Part shown: positions 53,816 to 62,514 of the stretch, piece after piece
Position numbering within the stretch: the first letter of the stretch is position 1
Layout of the letters: each line of letters begins with the position of its first letter
Source of the DNA: Collinsella aerofaciens
GTDB taxonomy: Bacteria; Actinomycetota; Coriobacteriia; Coriobacteriales; Coriobacteriaceae
Length of the DNA: 64,000 nt
Direction of reading: 5' to 3'
Assembly: GCF_015555045.1 (NCBI RefSeq)
Contig: NZ_JADNJQ010000006.1
Coordinates: forward strand, 1-64,000
Made by a program: the position numbers and the translations under genes
The notes under the pieces: generated by a model
The model's input: the letters and a program-made list of their open reading frames with translations, nothing else
Databases searched by the model: none
Told to the model about the DNA's origin: nothing

Positions 53816-54427
53816 CTAATCCAAGCGAGATTCCAGACTCGACAGACCATTGAGAGTCAGATCGTTGGCGACCTCAGAGACGCGCTCGATAGGAACCGAG
53901 CCGTCAGACAGCGCCCACGTGCGATAGATACCGATAATACCCGACAGCAAAAACGCCAGATAGTAGTCGAACATTTCGTCCTTGAGACCTTGGGGCAGCA
54001 GATCTCGCTCGGCAATCTCGTGCTCGAGCGGCGCACGAAGACGAGCCATGAAATCATCGAGCGGAATATTCTCGATCAGCTGACGATTGAGCACCAAGTT
54101 GTTGCACAGTGCCTCGTTAACGGTTTTAAAGAAGGTCGCCGCCGCGCTCAGGGCGCACTCGTTGGTGTCGCCGTCCATGGAGGAAAGCGTCTTCTCGACC
54201 GAATCGACAATCATCTCCACTACATCGACGGCAATGGCATCGAGCAGGCCGTCAACCGTACCAAAGTGTACGTAAAAGGTCTTGCGGTCGACATTGGCCT
54301 CGCGCGCGATGGCACTCACCGTAATGTCTGCCAGCGGCTTTTCCATGAGCAGGCGCTCGAAAGCCGAAAGGATGGCATTACGGCTGCGAACGATGCGACG
54401 ATCAAGACGCGGTTTGCTGGTTGCCAT
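53816..54427 (-). CDS. TetR/AcrR-family transcriptional regulator
   Basis: A 203-residue repressor. The N-terminal HTH (~10-56) contains ITVSAIAREANVDRKTFYVHFG, typical of TetR; the C-terminal ligand domain is helical and not assignable. ATG 54427 has AAGGGA upstream. A palindrome 44-67 bases ahead of the start suggests autoregulation. The upstream membrane protein gene is a possible target. Confidence 0.88.
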   Translation of the reverse strand: MATSKPRLDRRIVRSRNAILSAFERLLMEKPLADITVSAIAREANVDRKTFYVHFGTVDGLLDAIAVDVVEMIVDSVEKTLSSMDGDTNECALSAAATFFKTVNEALCNNLVLNRQLIENIPLDDFMARLRAPLEHEIAERDLLPQGLKDEMFDYYLAFLLSGIIGIYRTWALSDGSVPIERVSEVANDLTLNGLSSLESRLD

Positions 54428-54470
54428 GGGCGTGTCCCTTCGATATGCGAGCATTCATCAACAGATGAGA

Positions 54471-54494
54471 GATAATCTACGTAAGAGGATTATC
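54471..54494. promoter_or_regulatory. Candidate TetR operator
   Basis: GATAATC-N10-GATTATC, perfect 7-bp half sites, between the regulator and the membrane protein gene. Spacing suits a TetR dimer, but other factors are possible. Confidence 0.4.
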
Positions 54495-54543
54495 CCCCAT
54501 ACGGCACAAATATGCCCCGCATCATGAAGAACGCACGACTGCC

Positions 54544-55851
54544 CTACTGCGACTTAGGGTGCTTCTTCTTATTGAGTGCCGACGGAGATACGCGAATACC
54601 ATCGCCTGTCTGGCGCACATAGGCTTTATGAGCAGGCTTAGCGGTCCCAGAAGCCTTCTGAGCGTGCTTCTTGGGATCAACGGTAACAGCATTCATGGGG
54701 TGCGGCTTAGTGGGCGCAGAGGGCGTCTGAGGCGTGCGGCCGAGCTTGCGCATCACGCGATCCCAGCGTGCATGGATGCTCTCGTTGTGGGCGCTCTTAA
54801 GTCCCAGCAGGGGCGCAGCCAAAATGGTAGGCGCAATAAACGTAATGAGACGCCACAGCAGATAGCCGGCGGTCGAAGCCGACCCAAAGAAATGACCCAA
54901 GAACAATGCAAAGCCGCCCTCAGCGCCACCAGTTCCACCGGGCAAGGGAACCGCAGAGCTTAACAGCTGGACAAAGGCGCTCGCGGCCATGACCGAGAAA
55001 AAGTCGACCTCGTGGTGGCCAAAGGCAAGCATCAGGAAATACGGAACCAGATAGAAAAACGCGAGCTGCAGCATGGTGATAAACACGGTGAGCAGCATGG
55101 AAGAAAAATGTCCGGCCGAAAGCTTGAACTTCTCGGAGAAGGAGTAGATCTCGCCATCGACAAACGTGCGCCAACTCTCGATCTTAGTGGCCGAGACACC
55201 AATGCGCTCGAGCCAATTGATGATGCAATGGGCGACGCGCGTGACGGTCTTAGGCATGAGCGCGACGGCGAAGATGCCAAGCAAGATGCAGCAGTGTCCA
55301 CCAAAGCTAAAGACGCACAGCAGCGTCATGTCGCCGTAGCGTTCGGCAAAAAACGGCATACGGGCGAGCAGCAGGATAGCGCCCCAGGCGACCAGGCCAA
55401 ACTGGTACACGATAAAACGCGTGAATTGCGTGGCGCCGGCCTCGCCCACGTTTTGGCCGGCCTTGGTCAGGCGATAGATCTGAGCCGGGGTGGAGCCCAT
55501 CATCATGGGCGTCAGGTTGCCAAAGAAGATGCCACTCGCCTCGACCGAGATCAGGTCGCGGATGCCGACGGGCGAATTGGGATCGAGCCAGACGGCGATC
55601 GCATAGGCCACAATGCCAAAGAACAGGTACATGAACATGCAAAGACACGCGACAACGAGCCATGACGCCTGGACGCTCGACATAGCGGCCCAGAACTGCC
55701 CCATCTGCCCGGTTACCACCAGATAGACGATATAACCCACCAGCACGACGCCGATAAAGATGGCGCCGCGGCGTGCGCTCTTATTGTCATCTCCGCCCGA
55801 GGCCTCAACCTCGACCTGGGGCTTAGACGTATGCTGAGAGGACTCCGTCAT
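54544..55851 (-). CDS. Flippase-like integral membrane protein (LPG synthase TM / YbhN family)
   Basis: A 435-residue polytopic protein with about eight helices. It shows family patterns such as SVEASGIFFGNLTPMMMGST, RFIVYQFGLVAWGA and VPLPGGTGGAEGGFALFLG, found in the lysylphosphatidylglycerol-synthase transmembrane (UPF0104) family. It lacks the soluble aminoacyl-transferase domain of MprF, so a lipid flipping or glycolipid role is more likely than lysinylation. The C-terminal ~70 residues are basic and Pro/Lys-rich. ATG 55851 has AAGGAG upstream. Confidence 0.82.
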   Translation of the reverse strand: MTESSQHTSKPQVEVEASGGDDNKSARRGAIFIGVVLVGYIVYLVVTGQMGQFWAAMSSVQASWLVVACLCMFMYLFFGIVAYAIAVWLDPNSPVGIRDLISVEASGIFFGNLTPMMMGSTPAQIYRLTKAGQNVGEAGATQFTRFIVYQFGLVAWGAILLLARMPFFAERYGDMTLLCVFSFGGHCCILLGIFAVALMPKTVTRVAHCIINWLERIGVSATKIESWRTFVDGEIYSFSEKFKLSAGHFSSMLLTVFITMLQLAFFYLVPYFLMLAFGHHEVDFFSVMAASAFVQLLSSAVPLPGGTGGAEGGFALFLGHFFGSASTAGYLLWRLITFIAPTILAAPLLGLKSAHNESIHARWDRVMRKLGRTPQTPSAPTKPHPMNAVTVDPKKHAQKASGTAKPAHKAYVRQTGDGIRVSPSALNKKKHPKSQ

Positions 55852-55957
55852 GAGACTCCTTCTAACAGTCAAAATATCTTGGATATTGTACCCGTAAGGG
55901 CCATAGGCAGAACGCAAAGCTCTGGTTCAAACGGGAATTGCAGACGGTTGTTTGAAA

Positions 55958-55991
55958 ATAGAAAACCCGGCCTTCCATAGGAAGTCCGGGT
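55958..55991 (-). terminator. Terminator of the tRNA-Glu pair
   Basis: ACCCGG..TTCC / GGAA..CCGGGT stem (55964-55991) followed on the minus strand by TTTTCTATTTTC, 11 bases past the first tRNA 3' end. Confidence 0.8.
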
Positions 55992-56001
55992 ATCAGATGC
56001 G

Positions 56002-56078
56002 TGGTAGCCCGTACCAGATTCGAACTGGTGATCTCCGCCTTGAGAGGGCGGCGTCCTAAACCGCTAGACGAACGGGCC
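56002..56078 (-). tRNA. tRNA-Glu (anticodon CTC)
   Basis: Full cloverleaf on the minus strand with encoded CCA. The anticodon stem-loop CCGCC-CTCTCAA-GGCGG gives CTC (reads GAG). Overall sequence is the classic bacterial tRNA-Glu pattern. Near-identical to the copy at 56101. Confidence 0.95.
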
Positions 56079-56100
56079 ATAAGCCTCAGCAGAAAAGAAG

Positions 56101-56177
56101 TGGTAGCCCGTACCAGATTCGAACTGGTGATCTCCGCCTTGAGAGGGCGGCATCCTAAACCGCTAGACGAACGGGCC
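56101..56177 (-). tRNA. tRNA-Glu (anticodon CTC), second copy
   Basis: Same as the first copy except one base at the D-stem 3' side, where C becomes T and a G-C pair becomes G-U. The 22-base spacer suggests one precursor transcript, with this copy first. Confidence 0.95.
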
Positions 56178-56211
56178 ACATGACATCTGCACTGCCGTGC
56201 TGCGAGGAAAT

Positions 56212-56240
56212 ATATTACGGGACAAAAAACGTCAGCGCAA
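56212..56240 (-). promoter_or_regulatory. Promoter of the tRNA-Glu pair
   Basis: Minus strand TTGCGC (56235-56240), 17 bases, TAATAT (56212-56217), about 35 bases before the first tRNA. A GC-rich stretch follows, as in stringently controlled promoters. Confidence 0.55.
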
Positions 56241-56247
56241 GAAGAAA

Positions 56248-56274
56248 TTCCAAATTGCCGAAAAATTGTCGGCA
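56248..56274 (-). terminator. Weak terminator after the CCA-type nucleotidyltransferase gene
   Basis: TGCCGA / TCGGCA stem (56256-56274) with AATTTG downstream on the minus strand. The stem is short and the T-run weak. Confidence 0.4.
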
Positions 56275-56304
56275 GGTTATGGAATACGCAGGTAAACTTG
56301 GTAG

Positions 56305-57699
56305 CTAATTCAAGTTGAGATGAACCAAAAGAGCTTCGCGCTCGTTGGGAATATCGTCTTCGATCACGGCGTCGAGGGCGGAGTTGAGAAGCTGACCCAG
56401 TTCCGGCCCGGGCTTGACTCCGGCACGGATCAGGTCGCCGCCGTTGATGGCGAGCATCTTGAGCGTATAGGGCTCCCCTGCCTTCAGCAGCTCGTGCGCC
56501 AGCGCGCGCATCTCCTCAATCGTCTCAACATAATAGAAGCACGACGGGGCCTTGCCAAGTGTGTCGGCACGCTTAAGGTCCATGAGCTCGTCAATCAGGC
56601 GGGCCGTGTCGACGCCCTCACCCGAAAGCGCGCGCATCATATTGAGCAGGCAGGAGCGCTCGGGGCGCAGCGGCTTGTCGTGATATTTGATGAGCAGGCA
56701 CACGTCGCGCACCAGGTCGTGCGAGAGCGCCAGGCGATCCATAATGACGCGCGCTTTCTTGGCGCCGAGCTCGGGATGACCGTAGAAGTGTCCGCTGCCG
56801 GCGTGATCGACCGTGAAACACTCGGGCTTGGACACATCGTGCAAAAACGCCGCCCACATAAGGCTCGACGAGGGCGCGACGCCGTCGCACAGCGCAAGCT
56901 CCCCTGCCACCGTCAGCACACGGGCGATATGCTCGTAAACGTTAAACGCATGATAGACACTTCGCTGATCAAAGCCGCGACCCGCTGCCAGCTCAGGCAC
57001 AGAGGCACAGATGAGCTCGGGGTAGCGCAGCATCGCGTCTCCCCCATGACCGGTCGAAAGAATGCCCTCAAGCTCAATACCCACACGCTCGCGCGCCACG
57101 GCGTCGAGCAGCGGCGCGCACTCGGCAAGCGCGCGCTTAGTCTCGGGCTCAATCATAAAGTCCAGGCGGCAGGCAAAGCGCACCGCACGCAACATGCGCA
57201 GGGCGTCCTCGTTAAAGCGACGCTTGGGATCGCCGACAGCGCGAATCAGCTTGCGCTCCAAGTCACCCTGGCCGTCGTAGCGGTCGACAAGCCCGCGCTC
57301 GGGATGCCAGGCCATAGCGTTGACGGTAAAGTCGCGGCGCGCCAGATCGTCCTCAAGCGAGGCGGCACGTTCCACACTCTGGGGATGGCGACCATCGGTG
57401 TAAAAGCCATCCAGACGGTACGTGGTGACCTCGATACGCTCGCCATCGGAAATAGCCGTGATTCCGCCAAATTTAATGCCCGACTCCACGACCGCGATAC
57501 CAGCGGCCTCGAGCGCCGCCTTGGACTCCTGCCACAGGCCGCTACAGCACATATCAACATCGTGGCTGGGGCAACCCATCAGGGCGTCGCGCACCCAACC
57601 GCCCACGTACCAAGCCTCAAGACCAGCCGCCTCAAGCGCGCGCAGGACGCGCAGGGACGCATCGGACGGTTGAGTACCGTTGAGCGAAACATTGCACAT
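56305..57699 (-). CDS. cca: CCA-adding / poly(A) polymerase family nucleotidyltransferase with HD domain
   Basis: A 464-residue class II nucleotidyltransferase. Head domain: AWYVGGWVRDALMG and HDVDM (metal Asp pair), RRDFTVNAMAWHP, and the RNA-binding RRFNEDALRMLRAVRFACRL; an HD hydrolase domain with FLHDVSKPE follows. CCA addition to tRNA is the likeliest role, though the tRNA-Ala and tRNA-Glu genes here encode CCA, so repair would be its main task. ATG 57699 has AGGAGG eight bases before it. Confidence 0.9.
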   Translation of the reverse strand: MCNVSLNGTQPSDASLRVLRALEAAGLEAWYVGGWVRDALMGCPSHDVDMCCSGLWQESKAALEAAGIAVVESGIKFGGITAISDGERIEVTTYRLDGFYTDGRHPQSVERAASLEDDLARRDFTVNAMAWHPERGLVDRYDGQGDLERKLIRAVGDPKRRFNEDALRMLRAVRFACRLDFMIEPETKRALAECAPLLDAVARERVGIELEGILSTGHGGDAMLRYPELICASVPELAAGRGFDQRSVYHAFNVYEHIARVLTVAGELALCDGVAPSSSLMWAAFLHDVSKPECFTVDHAGSGHFYGHPELGAKKARVIMDRLALSHDLVRDVCLLIKYHDKPLRPERSCLLNMMRALSGEGVDTARLIDELMDLKRADTLGKAPSCFYYVETIEEMRALAHELLKAGEPYTLKMLAINGGDLIRAGVKPGPELGQLLNSALDAVIEDDIPNEREALLVHLNLN

Positions 57700-57834
57700 G
57701 CCTATGGCCTCCTGCACTTGTGAGCGTTAATCGATAGTTCTCAAGAAGTCTAACAAGAAACGAGAAAGCGCGCACACGCAATCGCGTCGTCGATTCGATA
57801 AAACGAGACAGTAGACGCCACATACGTTCAGCGA

Positions 57835-57872
57835 GCAAAAAACACCCGCCTCGGAGATCCAAAGCGGGTGTT
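57835..57872 (-). terminator. Terminator after the 1-phosphofructokinase pair
   Basis: AACACCCGC / GCGGGTGTT stem (57841-57849, 57864-57872) with TTTTTTGC on the minus strand. Confidence 0.85.
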
Positions 57873-57894
57873 CGGCAACGATGTAACGATGAGG

Positions 57895-58827
57895 TTAGCA
57901 GACCTGGCGAACCTCGATGTGCTTCTTATATTCGTCCACCTTGGCAAAATCGCCCAGACCGGGGCACTCGACCACGTTGGCGCCGGTGGCCATCGAAAGA
58001 CGCAAGGCATCCTCGACTCGCTCGGGGGCGTCGTGCCACACGGACAGGAAGGCGGCCAGCGAGGAATCGCCGGCGCAGACGGTCGACAGCAGCTTGACGT
58101 CGAAGGTGCGGTTGGCAAACCAGATATGCTCGCCGTTGGAGAAGTACGCACCGGCGCCACCGAGGGTCAGCAGCACGTTCTTGGCGCCCTTGGCGTGCAG
58201 CTCGGCCATCGCGCCCTTGACGGACTCGTCGTCGCCACCGCTCACCTTAATGCCAAAGATGTCGAGCAGCTCATCGTCATTGGGCTTGATCAGCAGCGGC
58301 TCCATGGCAATGAGGTCTGCCAGCTGATGGCTCGAGATGTCGAGGACGAACTCGGCCCCCTTGGCCTTGACGCGGCGCAGGACCTCGGCCAGGAAGCCCT
58401 CGGAAGTGTTGGGAGGTAGCGAGCCGCTGATGACCAAGCAGGTCATGTCATCGAGCGAATCGATGAGCTCAAACATCTCCTGCTCGTTGGCCTCGTTAAT
58501 GGCGGCACCGGCGTTGACCATGTTGTACTCGGTGTCGGGGCCGGCATTGAGGAACACGTTGACGCGCGTAATACCGTCGGTCCACACGGGCTTGACGGGC
58601 ACGCCCAGGGCCTCGGCGCCCTTAACGATAAACTCACCCGAGAAGCCGGCGAAGAAACCCAGGATCGTGGTGTCGACACCATAGTGGTCAAGCGTAAACG
58701 AGACGTTGAGGCCCTTGCCATTGGGCGTATAGACCGCGTTGCGGGTACGCGTGACTGTGTTGGCGGAAAGACCGTCGCAGGCAATGTTGTAGTCAATGGC
58801 GGGATTTGCAGTGAGCGTGTAAATCAT
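57895..58827 (-). CDS. fruK: 1-phosphofructokinase (PfkB family), copy 1
   Basis: A 310-residue PfkB kinase turning fructose-1-phosphate into fructose-1,6-bisphosphate. LTANPAIDYNI, NGKGLNVS, GFSGEFI, ITRVNVFLN and SGSLPPNTSEGF are typical of FruK; the catalytic region reads CAGDSSLAAFL, with Cys where most kinases have Gly. AAAGGA precedes ATG 58827. It lies after a paralogue with its own terminator. A tagatose-6-phosphate kinase role is a possible alternative. Confidence 0.88.
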   Translation of the reverse strand: MIYTLTANPAIDYNIACDGLSANTVTRTRNAVYTPNGKGLNVSFTLDHYGVDTTILGFFAGFSGEFIVKGAEALGVPVKPVWTDGITRVNVFLNAGPDTEYNMVNAGAAINEANEQEMFELIDSLDDMTCLVISGSLPPNTSEGFLAEVLRRVKAKGAEFVLDISSHQLADLIAMEPLLIKPNDDELLDIFGIKVSGGDDESVKGAMAELHAKGAKNVLLTLGGAGAYFSNGEHIWFANRTFDVKLLSTVCAGDSSLAAFLSVWHDAPERVEDALRLSMATGANVVECPGLGDFAKVDEYKKHIEVRQVC

Positions 58828-58951
58828 GAATGTTCCTTTCACGAAGCAACGTGTTAATGAAAGTATATTCCACGCATCGACAAAAGGCTAGGACAACTCG
58901 GTGAACGGTGTGGAAGCGATGAAGTACAGCAGGACACCCCCCCCTGGCGGA

Positions 58952-58984
58952 ACAAAAAGGCGCCCCGGCCGAAACCGGGGCGCC
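58952..58984 (-). terminator. Terminator between the two fruK paralogues
   Basis: Perfect 10-bp stem GGCGCCCCGG / CCGGGGCGCC with 6-base loop and TTTTTGTT on the minus strand. Confidence 0.9.
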
Positions 58985-59012
58985 GCATGTGCACGAATAT
59001 GTCGCGTTTCGA

Positions 59013-59945
59013 TTACTGACGATCGAGCTTGCGGACAGCAACGCGCTTGCTGTACTCGTCGACGTGACCAAAGTCGCCAATGCCGACGGACTCGGCAACG
59101 TTAGCGCCGGTGGCCATAGCGAGCTTCATGGCCTCCTCGACGTTGTCGCGATCCCTGTACCACTTGTGCAGGAACGCAGCGAGGGTGCAATCGCCGGCGC
59201 AGACGGAAGAAACCAGCTTGATGTTGAACTCACGCTTGGCGTACCAGATGTCCTCGCCGTTGGAGAAGTAAGCGTCGCCGCGGCTACCACGGGTGAGCAG
59301 CACGTTCTGAACGCCAGCGTCGTGAGCCATCTTCATGGCAACGCGAACCTCGTCGTCGGTGTCGACCGGCACGCCGAAGATGGCCTTCATCTCGTGATGG
59401 TTCGGCTTGATGAGCAGCGGCTTCTTGTGAGCGAGCTCCTTGAGCTTGTCGGAGGACAGGTCCAGGACGACGTCGGCGCCACGAGCCTGAGCGTGCTCCA
59501 TGACCTGAGCCAGGAAGTCGGGCGTAGCTTTGGGAGGCACGGAGCCGGAGACGATCAGGCACTCAAGATCGCCCGCGGTGTCCAGGATGTTGTAGAGCTC
59601 CTCCTGGTGCTGCGGCGTGATCGGAGCACCCGGGTTCAGGATACCGTACTCGTGCTGGCCATCGTTGACGTAGGTGTTAATGCGCGTGATACCGTCGGTC
59701 CAGACCGGGCGGCAGAGGCAACCCAGGTTCATGACCTCCTCAACGATGAACTTGCCCGTGAAGCCAGCAAAGAAGCCGAGTGCGACGGTGTCAACGCCCA
59801 TCTTCTTAAAGGCGAAGGACACGTCAAGGCCCTTGCCGTTAGCCGTGTAGCTGGCCGAGCCGGTGCGGACGTTCTCGTCGGGCTCGAGCGGAGAGCTCGA
59901 AACCGTCATGTCGACAGCCGGGTTAGCGGTTAGCGTGTAGAACAT
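59013..59945 (-). CDS. fruK: 1-phosphofructokinase (PfkB family), copy 2
   Basis: A 310-residue paralogue of the neighbouring kinase, same length and same motif order (LTANPAVDMTV, NGKGLDVSF, GFTGKFI, ITRINTYVN, SGSVPPKATPDF). Its active-site stretch is CAGDCTLAAFL. The two copies have clearly diverged, so the duplication is not recent and they may prefer different sugar phosphates. It lies 74 bases after the ptsI stop, in the same direction. Confidence 0.88.
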   Translation of the reverse strand: MFYTLTANPAVDMTVSSSPLEPDENVRTGSASYTANGKGLDVSFAFKKMGVDTVALGFFAGFTGKFIVEEVMNLGCLCRPVWTDGITRINTYVNDGQHEYGILNPGAPITPQHQEELYNILDTAGDLECLIVSGSVPPKATPDFLAQVMEHAQARGADVVLDLSSDKLKELAHKKPLLIKPNHHEMKAIFGVPVDTDDEVRVAMKMAHDAGVQNVLLTRGSRGDAYFSNGEDIWYAKREFNIKLVSSVCAGDCTLAAFLHKWYRDRDNVEEAMKLAMATGANVAESVGIGDFGHVDEYSKRVAVRKLDRQ

Positions 59946-60019
59946 TTACAGTACCCCCTGTATATGTGAGGGCCGCGTGGCCGGCCCATTCCAACCACGC
60001 GGTTACCTCTGATACCAAA

Positions 60020-61723
60020 TTAGCGAGCTGCGGACTCGAGCAGTGCCTTGACCTCGGCTGCGGTGTTGCAGGCGAGCGCCTTCTCGGCGAGCTCGTCGCA
60101 CTCGGCCTTGGTCCACTGGCTGATGGTCTTGCGGGCGCGCAGGATAGAAGGAGCGCTCATCGAGAACTCCTCCAGGCCCCAGCTGATCAGCAGCGGCTCG
60201 AGCAGCGGATCGGCAGCGGCTTCGCCGCACATACCGACCATGATGCCGGCCTTCACGCCGCTCTCGATGATGTTCTTGAGCGAGCGGAGCACGGCGGGAT
60301 AGTAAACCTGGTACAGGTTGGAGATGGTGTCGTTACCACGGTCGGCGCACATGGTGTAACCGATCAGGTCGTTGGTGCCGATGGAGAAGAAGTCGGCGAC
60401 CTCGGCAAGACGGTCTGCGAGCAGCGAAGCGGCGGGCGTCTCGACCATGATGCCGACCTCGATGTTCTCGTTGAACTTGCGACCCTCTTCGGTCAGCTCG
60501 GCCTTGCACTGCTCGACGAGCTCCTTGACAGCCAAGACCTCCTCGACGCAGGTGACGAGCGGGATCATGATCTTGACGTCACCGAAGGCGCTAGCGCGCA
60601 GCAGAGCGCGGAGCTGGACCTTGTACTGGTCGGGATTGGCCAGGCAGTAACGCACGGCGCGGAAGCCCATGAAGGGGTTATCTTCCTTGACCATGTGCAG
60701 ATACGGAATCTCCTTGTCGCCACCCACATCGAGCGTGCGGATGATGACCGGAGCACCCTTGAGCGCGCTGGCGACCTTACGGTAGGCGTTGAACTGCTCC
60801 TCCTCGGAAGGAAGCTCAGCAGAGTCCATGAACAGGAACTCGGAGCGGAACAGACCGATAGCCTCGGCGTCGTGATCGAGCGCGTTGGGCACGTCATCGG
60901 GGTTACCGATGTTGCAGGCGATGATCTTCTTGATGCCATCAGCAGTCACGGACGGCTTGCCACGGAAGGCCTCGAGGGCTGCCTTCTCGGCAGCGAAGGC
61001 CTCGGCCTTGGCGGTGTAGGCAGCGAGCGTCTCCTCGTCGGGATCGGCCTCGACGATACCCTTGCCGCCGTCGACGACAACGGTCATGCCGTTGCGCAGT
61101 GCGGTGCAGCTGTTGGAGACCGAAAGGACAGCCGGGATCTCGAGGGCGCGCGCAATGATCGCGGAGTGCGACGTGCGGCCACCGGTCTCGGTGACGATAC
61201 CGGCAACGTGGGCCTTATCGATCGTGGCGGTCATGGACGGCGTGAGGTCGTGCACGACAACGACAGTGTTCTCGGGCAGGACGGAGAGGTCGACAACCTC
61301 CTTGCCCAGCAGCTCGGCCAGAATACCGGTGCGGATGTCGGCGATGTCGGCCGCGCGCAGACGGAACATCTCGTCGTCCATGGACAGGAACATGTTCTCG
61401 AACATGGTCGAGGTGTCCATAAGCGCCTGCTCGGCGCAGGTACCACCGTCAATGGCGGCGTTGATGGCGTCGGTCATACCCGGATCCTGAGCCAGGACAA
61501 TATGTCCGCTCATGATCTCGGCCTCGGCCTCGCCCACCGTCTCCTTCATGTGGTCGGCCTGAGCCTGGGTCTTCTCGCAGAAGACCGAAAGAGCGGACTG
61601 ATAGCGCTCCTTCTCTGCTGCCGAATCAGCAACCTCGTGCGGCTCAAACGTCAAGTCGGGATCGACGGCGACCATGACGGTGCCGATACCGATGCCCTCG
61701 GAAGCGTTGACTCCCTGATACAT
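60020..61723 (-). CDS. ptsI: PTS enzyme I (phosphoenolpyruvate-protein phosphotransferase)
   Basis: A 567-residue enzyme I that passes phosphate from PEP to HPr. The active His lies in TGGRTSHSAIIAR; the PEP-binding barrel has RSEFLFMD, ASAFGDVKIMIPLV, VGIMVETPAA and FSIGTNDLIGYTM, plus the GMCGEAAADP site near the end. ATG 61723 is better spaced from GAGAGG than the ATG six bases earlier. Follows ptsH with a terminator-like hairpin between. Confidence 0.96.
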   Translation of the reverse strand: MYQGVNASEGIGIGTVMVAVDPDLTFEPHEVADSAAEKERYQSALSVFCEKTQAQADHMKETVGEAEAEIMSGHIVLAQDPGMTDAINAAIDGGTCAEQALMDTSTMFENMFLSMDDEMFRLRAADIADIRTGILAELLGKEVVDLSVLPENTVVVVHDLTPSMTATIDKAHVAGIVTETGGRTSHSAIIARALEIPAVLSVSNSCTALRNGMTVVVDGGKGIVEADPDEETLAAYTAKAEAFAAEKAALEAFRGKPSVTADGIKKIIACNIGNPDDVPNALDHDAEAIGLFRSEFLFMDSAELPSEEEQFNAYRKVASALKGAPVIIRTLDVGGDKEIPYLHMVKEDNPFMGFRAVRYCLANPDQYKVQLRALLRASAFGDVKIMIPLVTCVEEVLAVKELVEQCKAELTEEGRKFNENIEVGIMVETPAASLLADRLAEVADFFSIGTNDLIGYTMCADRGNDTISNLYQVYYPAVLRSLKNIIESGVKAGIMVGMCGEAAADPLLEPLLISWGLEEFSMSAPSILRARKTISQWTKAECDELAEKALACNTAAEVKALLESAAR

Positions 61724-61771
61724 TCCCATTCCTCTCTCCGTGTCATGTGATAAAGCGTTTTGCCATATCCA

Positions 61772-61811
61772 TGACAAAAGAGCGCAGTTACCTTACAACA
61801 GGTCACTGCGC
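61772..61811 (-). terminator. Attenuating terminator between ptsH and ptsI
   Basis: GCGCAGTTACC / GGTCACTGCGC stem with one mismatch (61782-61811), then TCTTTTG on the minus strand. Readthrough would allow more HPr than enzyme I. Confidence 0.6.
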
Positions 61812-61856
61812 CCCCAAATATGAACTTAGTTGTTCAACATGCGACCCGTTTGAGTT

Positions 61857-62120
61857 CTACTCGCCAAGACCGCTCTTGATGAGCTCGATGGCGGCAGCCA
61901 GAGCCTCGGCCTCGTCAGCGCCGTCGCACTTTACCTCGACCTCGGTGCCGCAGGGGATACCAGCAGCCATGAGGGCCATCGGGGACTTGCCGTTGACCTC
62001 CTTCTCGGGGGTGACGACCGTCACGTCACAGGCGTACTTGCCCATGGTGGAGGCGAACAGACCAGCCGGACGCATGTGCAGACCCTGAGGATTAACGAGG
62101 GTAGCCTTCTCAGAAACCAT
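61857..62120 (-). CDS. ptsH: Phosphocarrier protein HPr
   Basis: An 87-residue HPr. The phosphoacceptor is His in NPQGLHMRPAGLF; the regulatory Ser site is in NGKSPMALMAAG, so control by HPr kinase is possible. ATG 62120 has AAGGAG six bases upstream, and that ribosome site can pair with an upstream leader segment. Confidence 0.96.
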   Translation of the reverse strand: MVSEKATLVNPQGLHMRPAGLFASTMGKYACDVTVVTPEKEVNGKSPMALMAAGIPCGTEVEVKCDGADEAEALAAAIELIKSGLGE

Positions 62121-62123
62121 AAT

Positions 62124-62170
62124 TGACTCCTTTTTGTGTTTAACCCCTGTCATGCATGTGGCAGGAGTCA
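62124..62170 (-). promoter_or_regulatory. ptsH leader with anti-Shine-Dalgarno pairing
   Basis: On the minus strand TGACTCCT (62163-62170) is the exact complement of AGGAGTCA (62124-62131), which contains the ptsH ribosome site. A competing inner CCTG/CAGG stem lies between. Further upstream (62171-62225) is AT-rich with TAATATAAA as a -10 candidate. Confidence 0.45.
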
Positions 62171-62257
62171 GATTCACGACGTTGTTTATATTAACTCACA
62201 TCAAACGGTTTTTCATTATGTTTCAGACGAATTATTGGACAGATGTGTTTGTCGTCC

Positions 62258-62409
62258 GCTTGCTCGCCCACAGGGGCCCGTGCGCGGCCTGTGAGATTTC
62301 CTGCTCTACAGTCCTGCTCGCACGAAGAGCACATTAAGTGCTCTTCGGCTCGTGCGGAACTCGCGATAAATCTCACAGGCCGCGCACGGGCCCCTGTGGG
62401 CGAGCAAGC
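62258..62409. repeat. Palindromic element with 42-bp arms and shared core, copy B
   Basis: Perfect 42-bp arms (62258-62299 and 62368-62409, containing CCCACAGGGGCCCGTGCGCG) enclose a 68-base core (62300-62367) that is the reverse complement of the copy A core with few changes. Two of those changes are a compensating pair in the core hairpin (GGAGAGCAC to GAAGAGCAC with CTCC to CTTC). Non-coding. Confidence 0.93.
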
Positions 62410-62514
62410 TGCGGAAACTCGGTCGGTCCAGAGCAATATCGTGCAAACGGAAATCTGGCTGATGATCTGTTCGCGACAAAGACTCGATAGGTAGCCCCCT
62501 CTATGCCCTTTTGT

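Noticed and set aside
62258-62409. Phase-variable invertible promoter
   Set aside because: Inverted repeats flank a short core, but there is no promoter in the core, no recombinase nearby, and the arms differ from the other copy.
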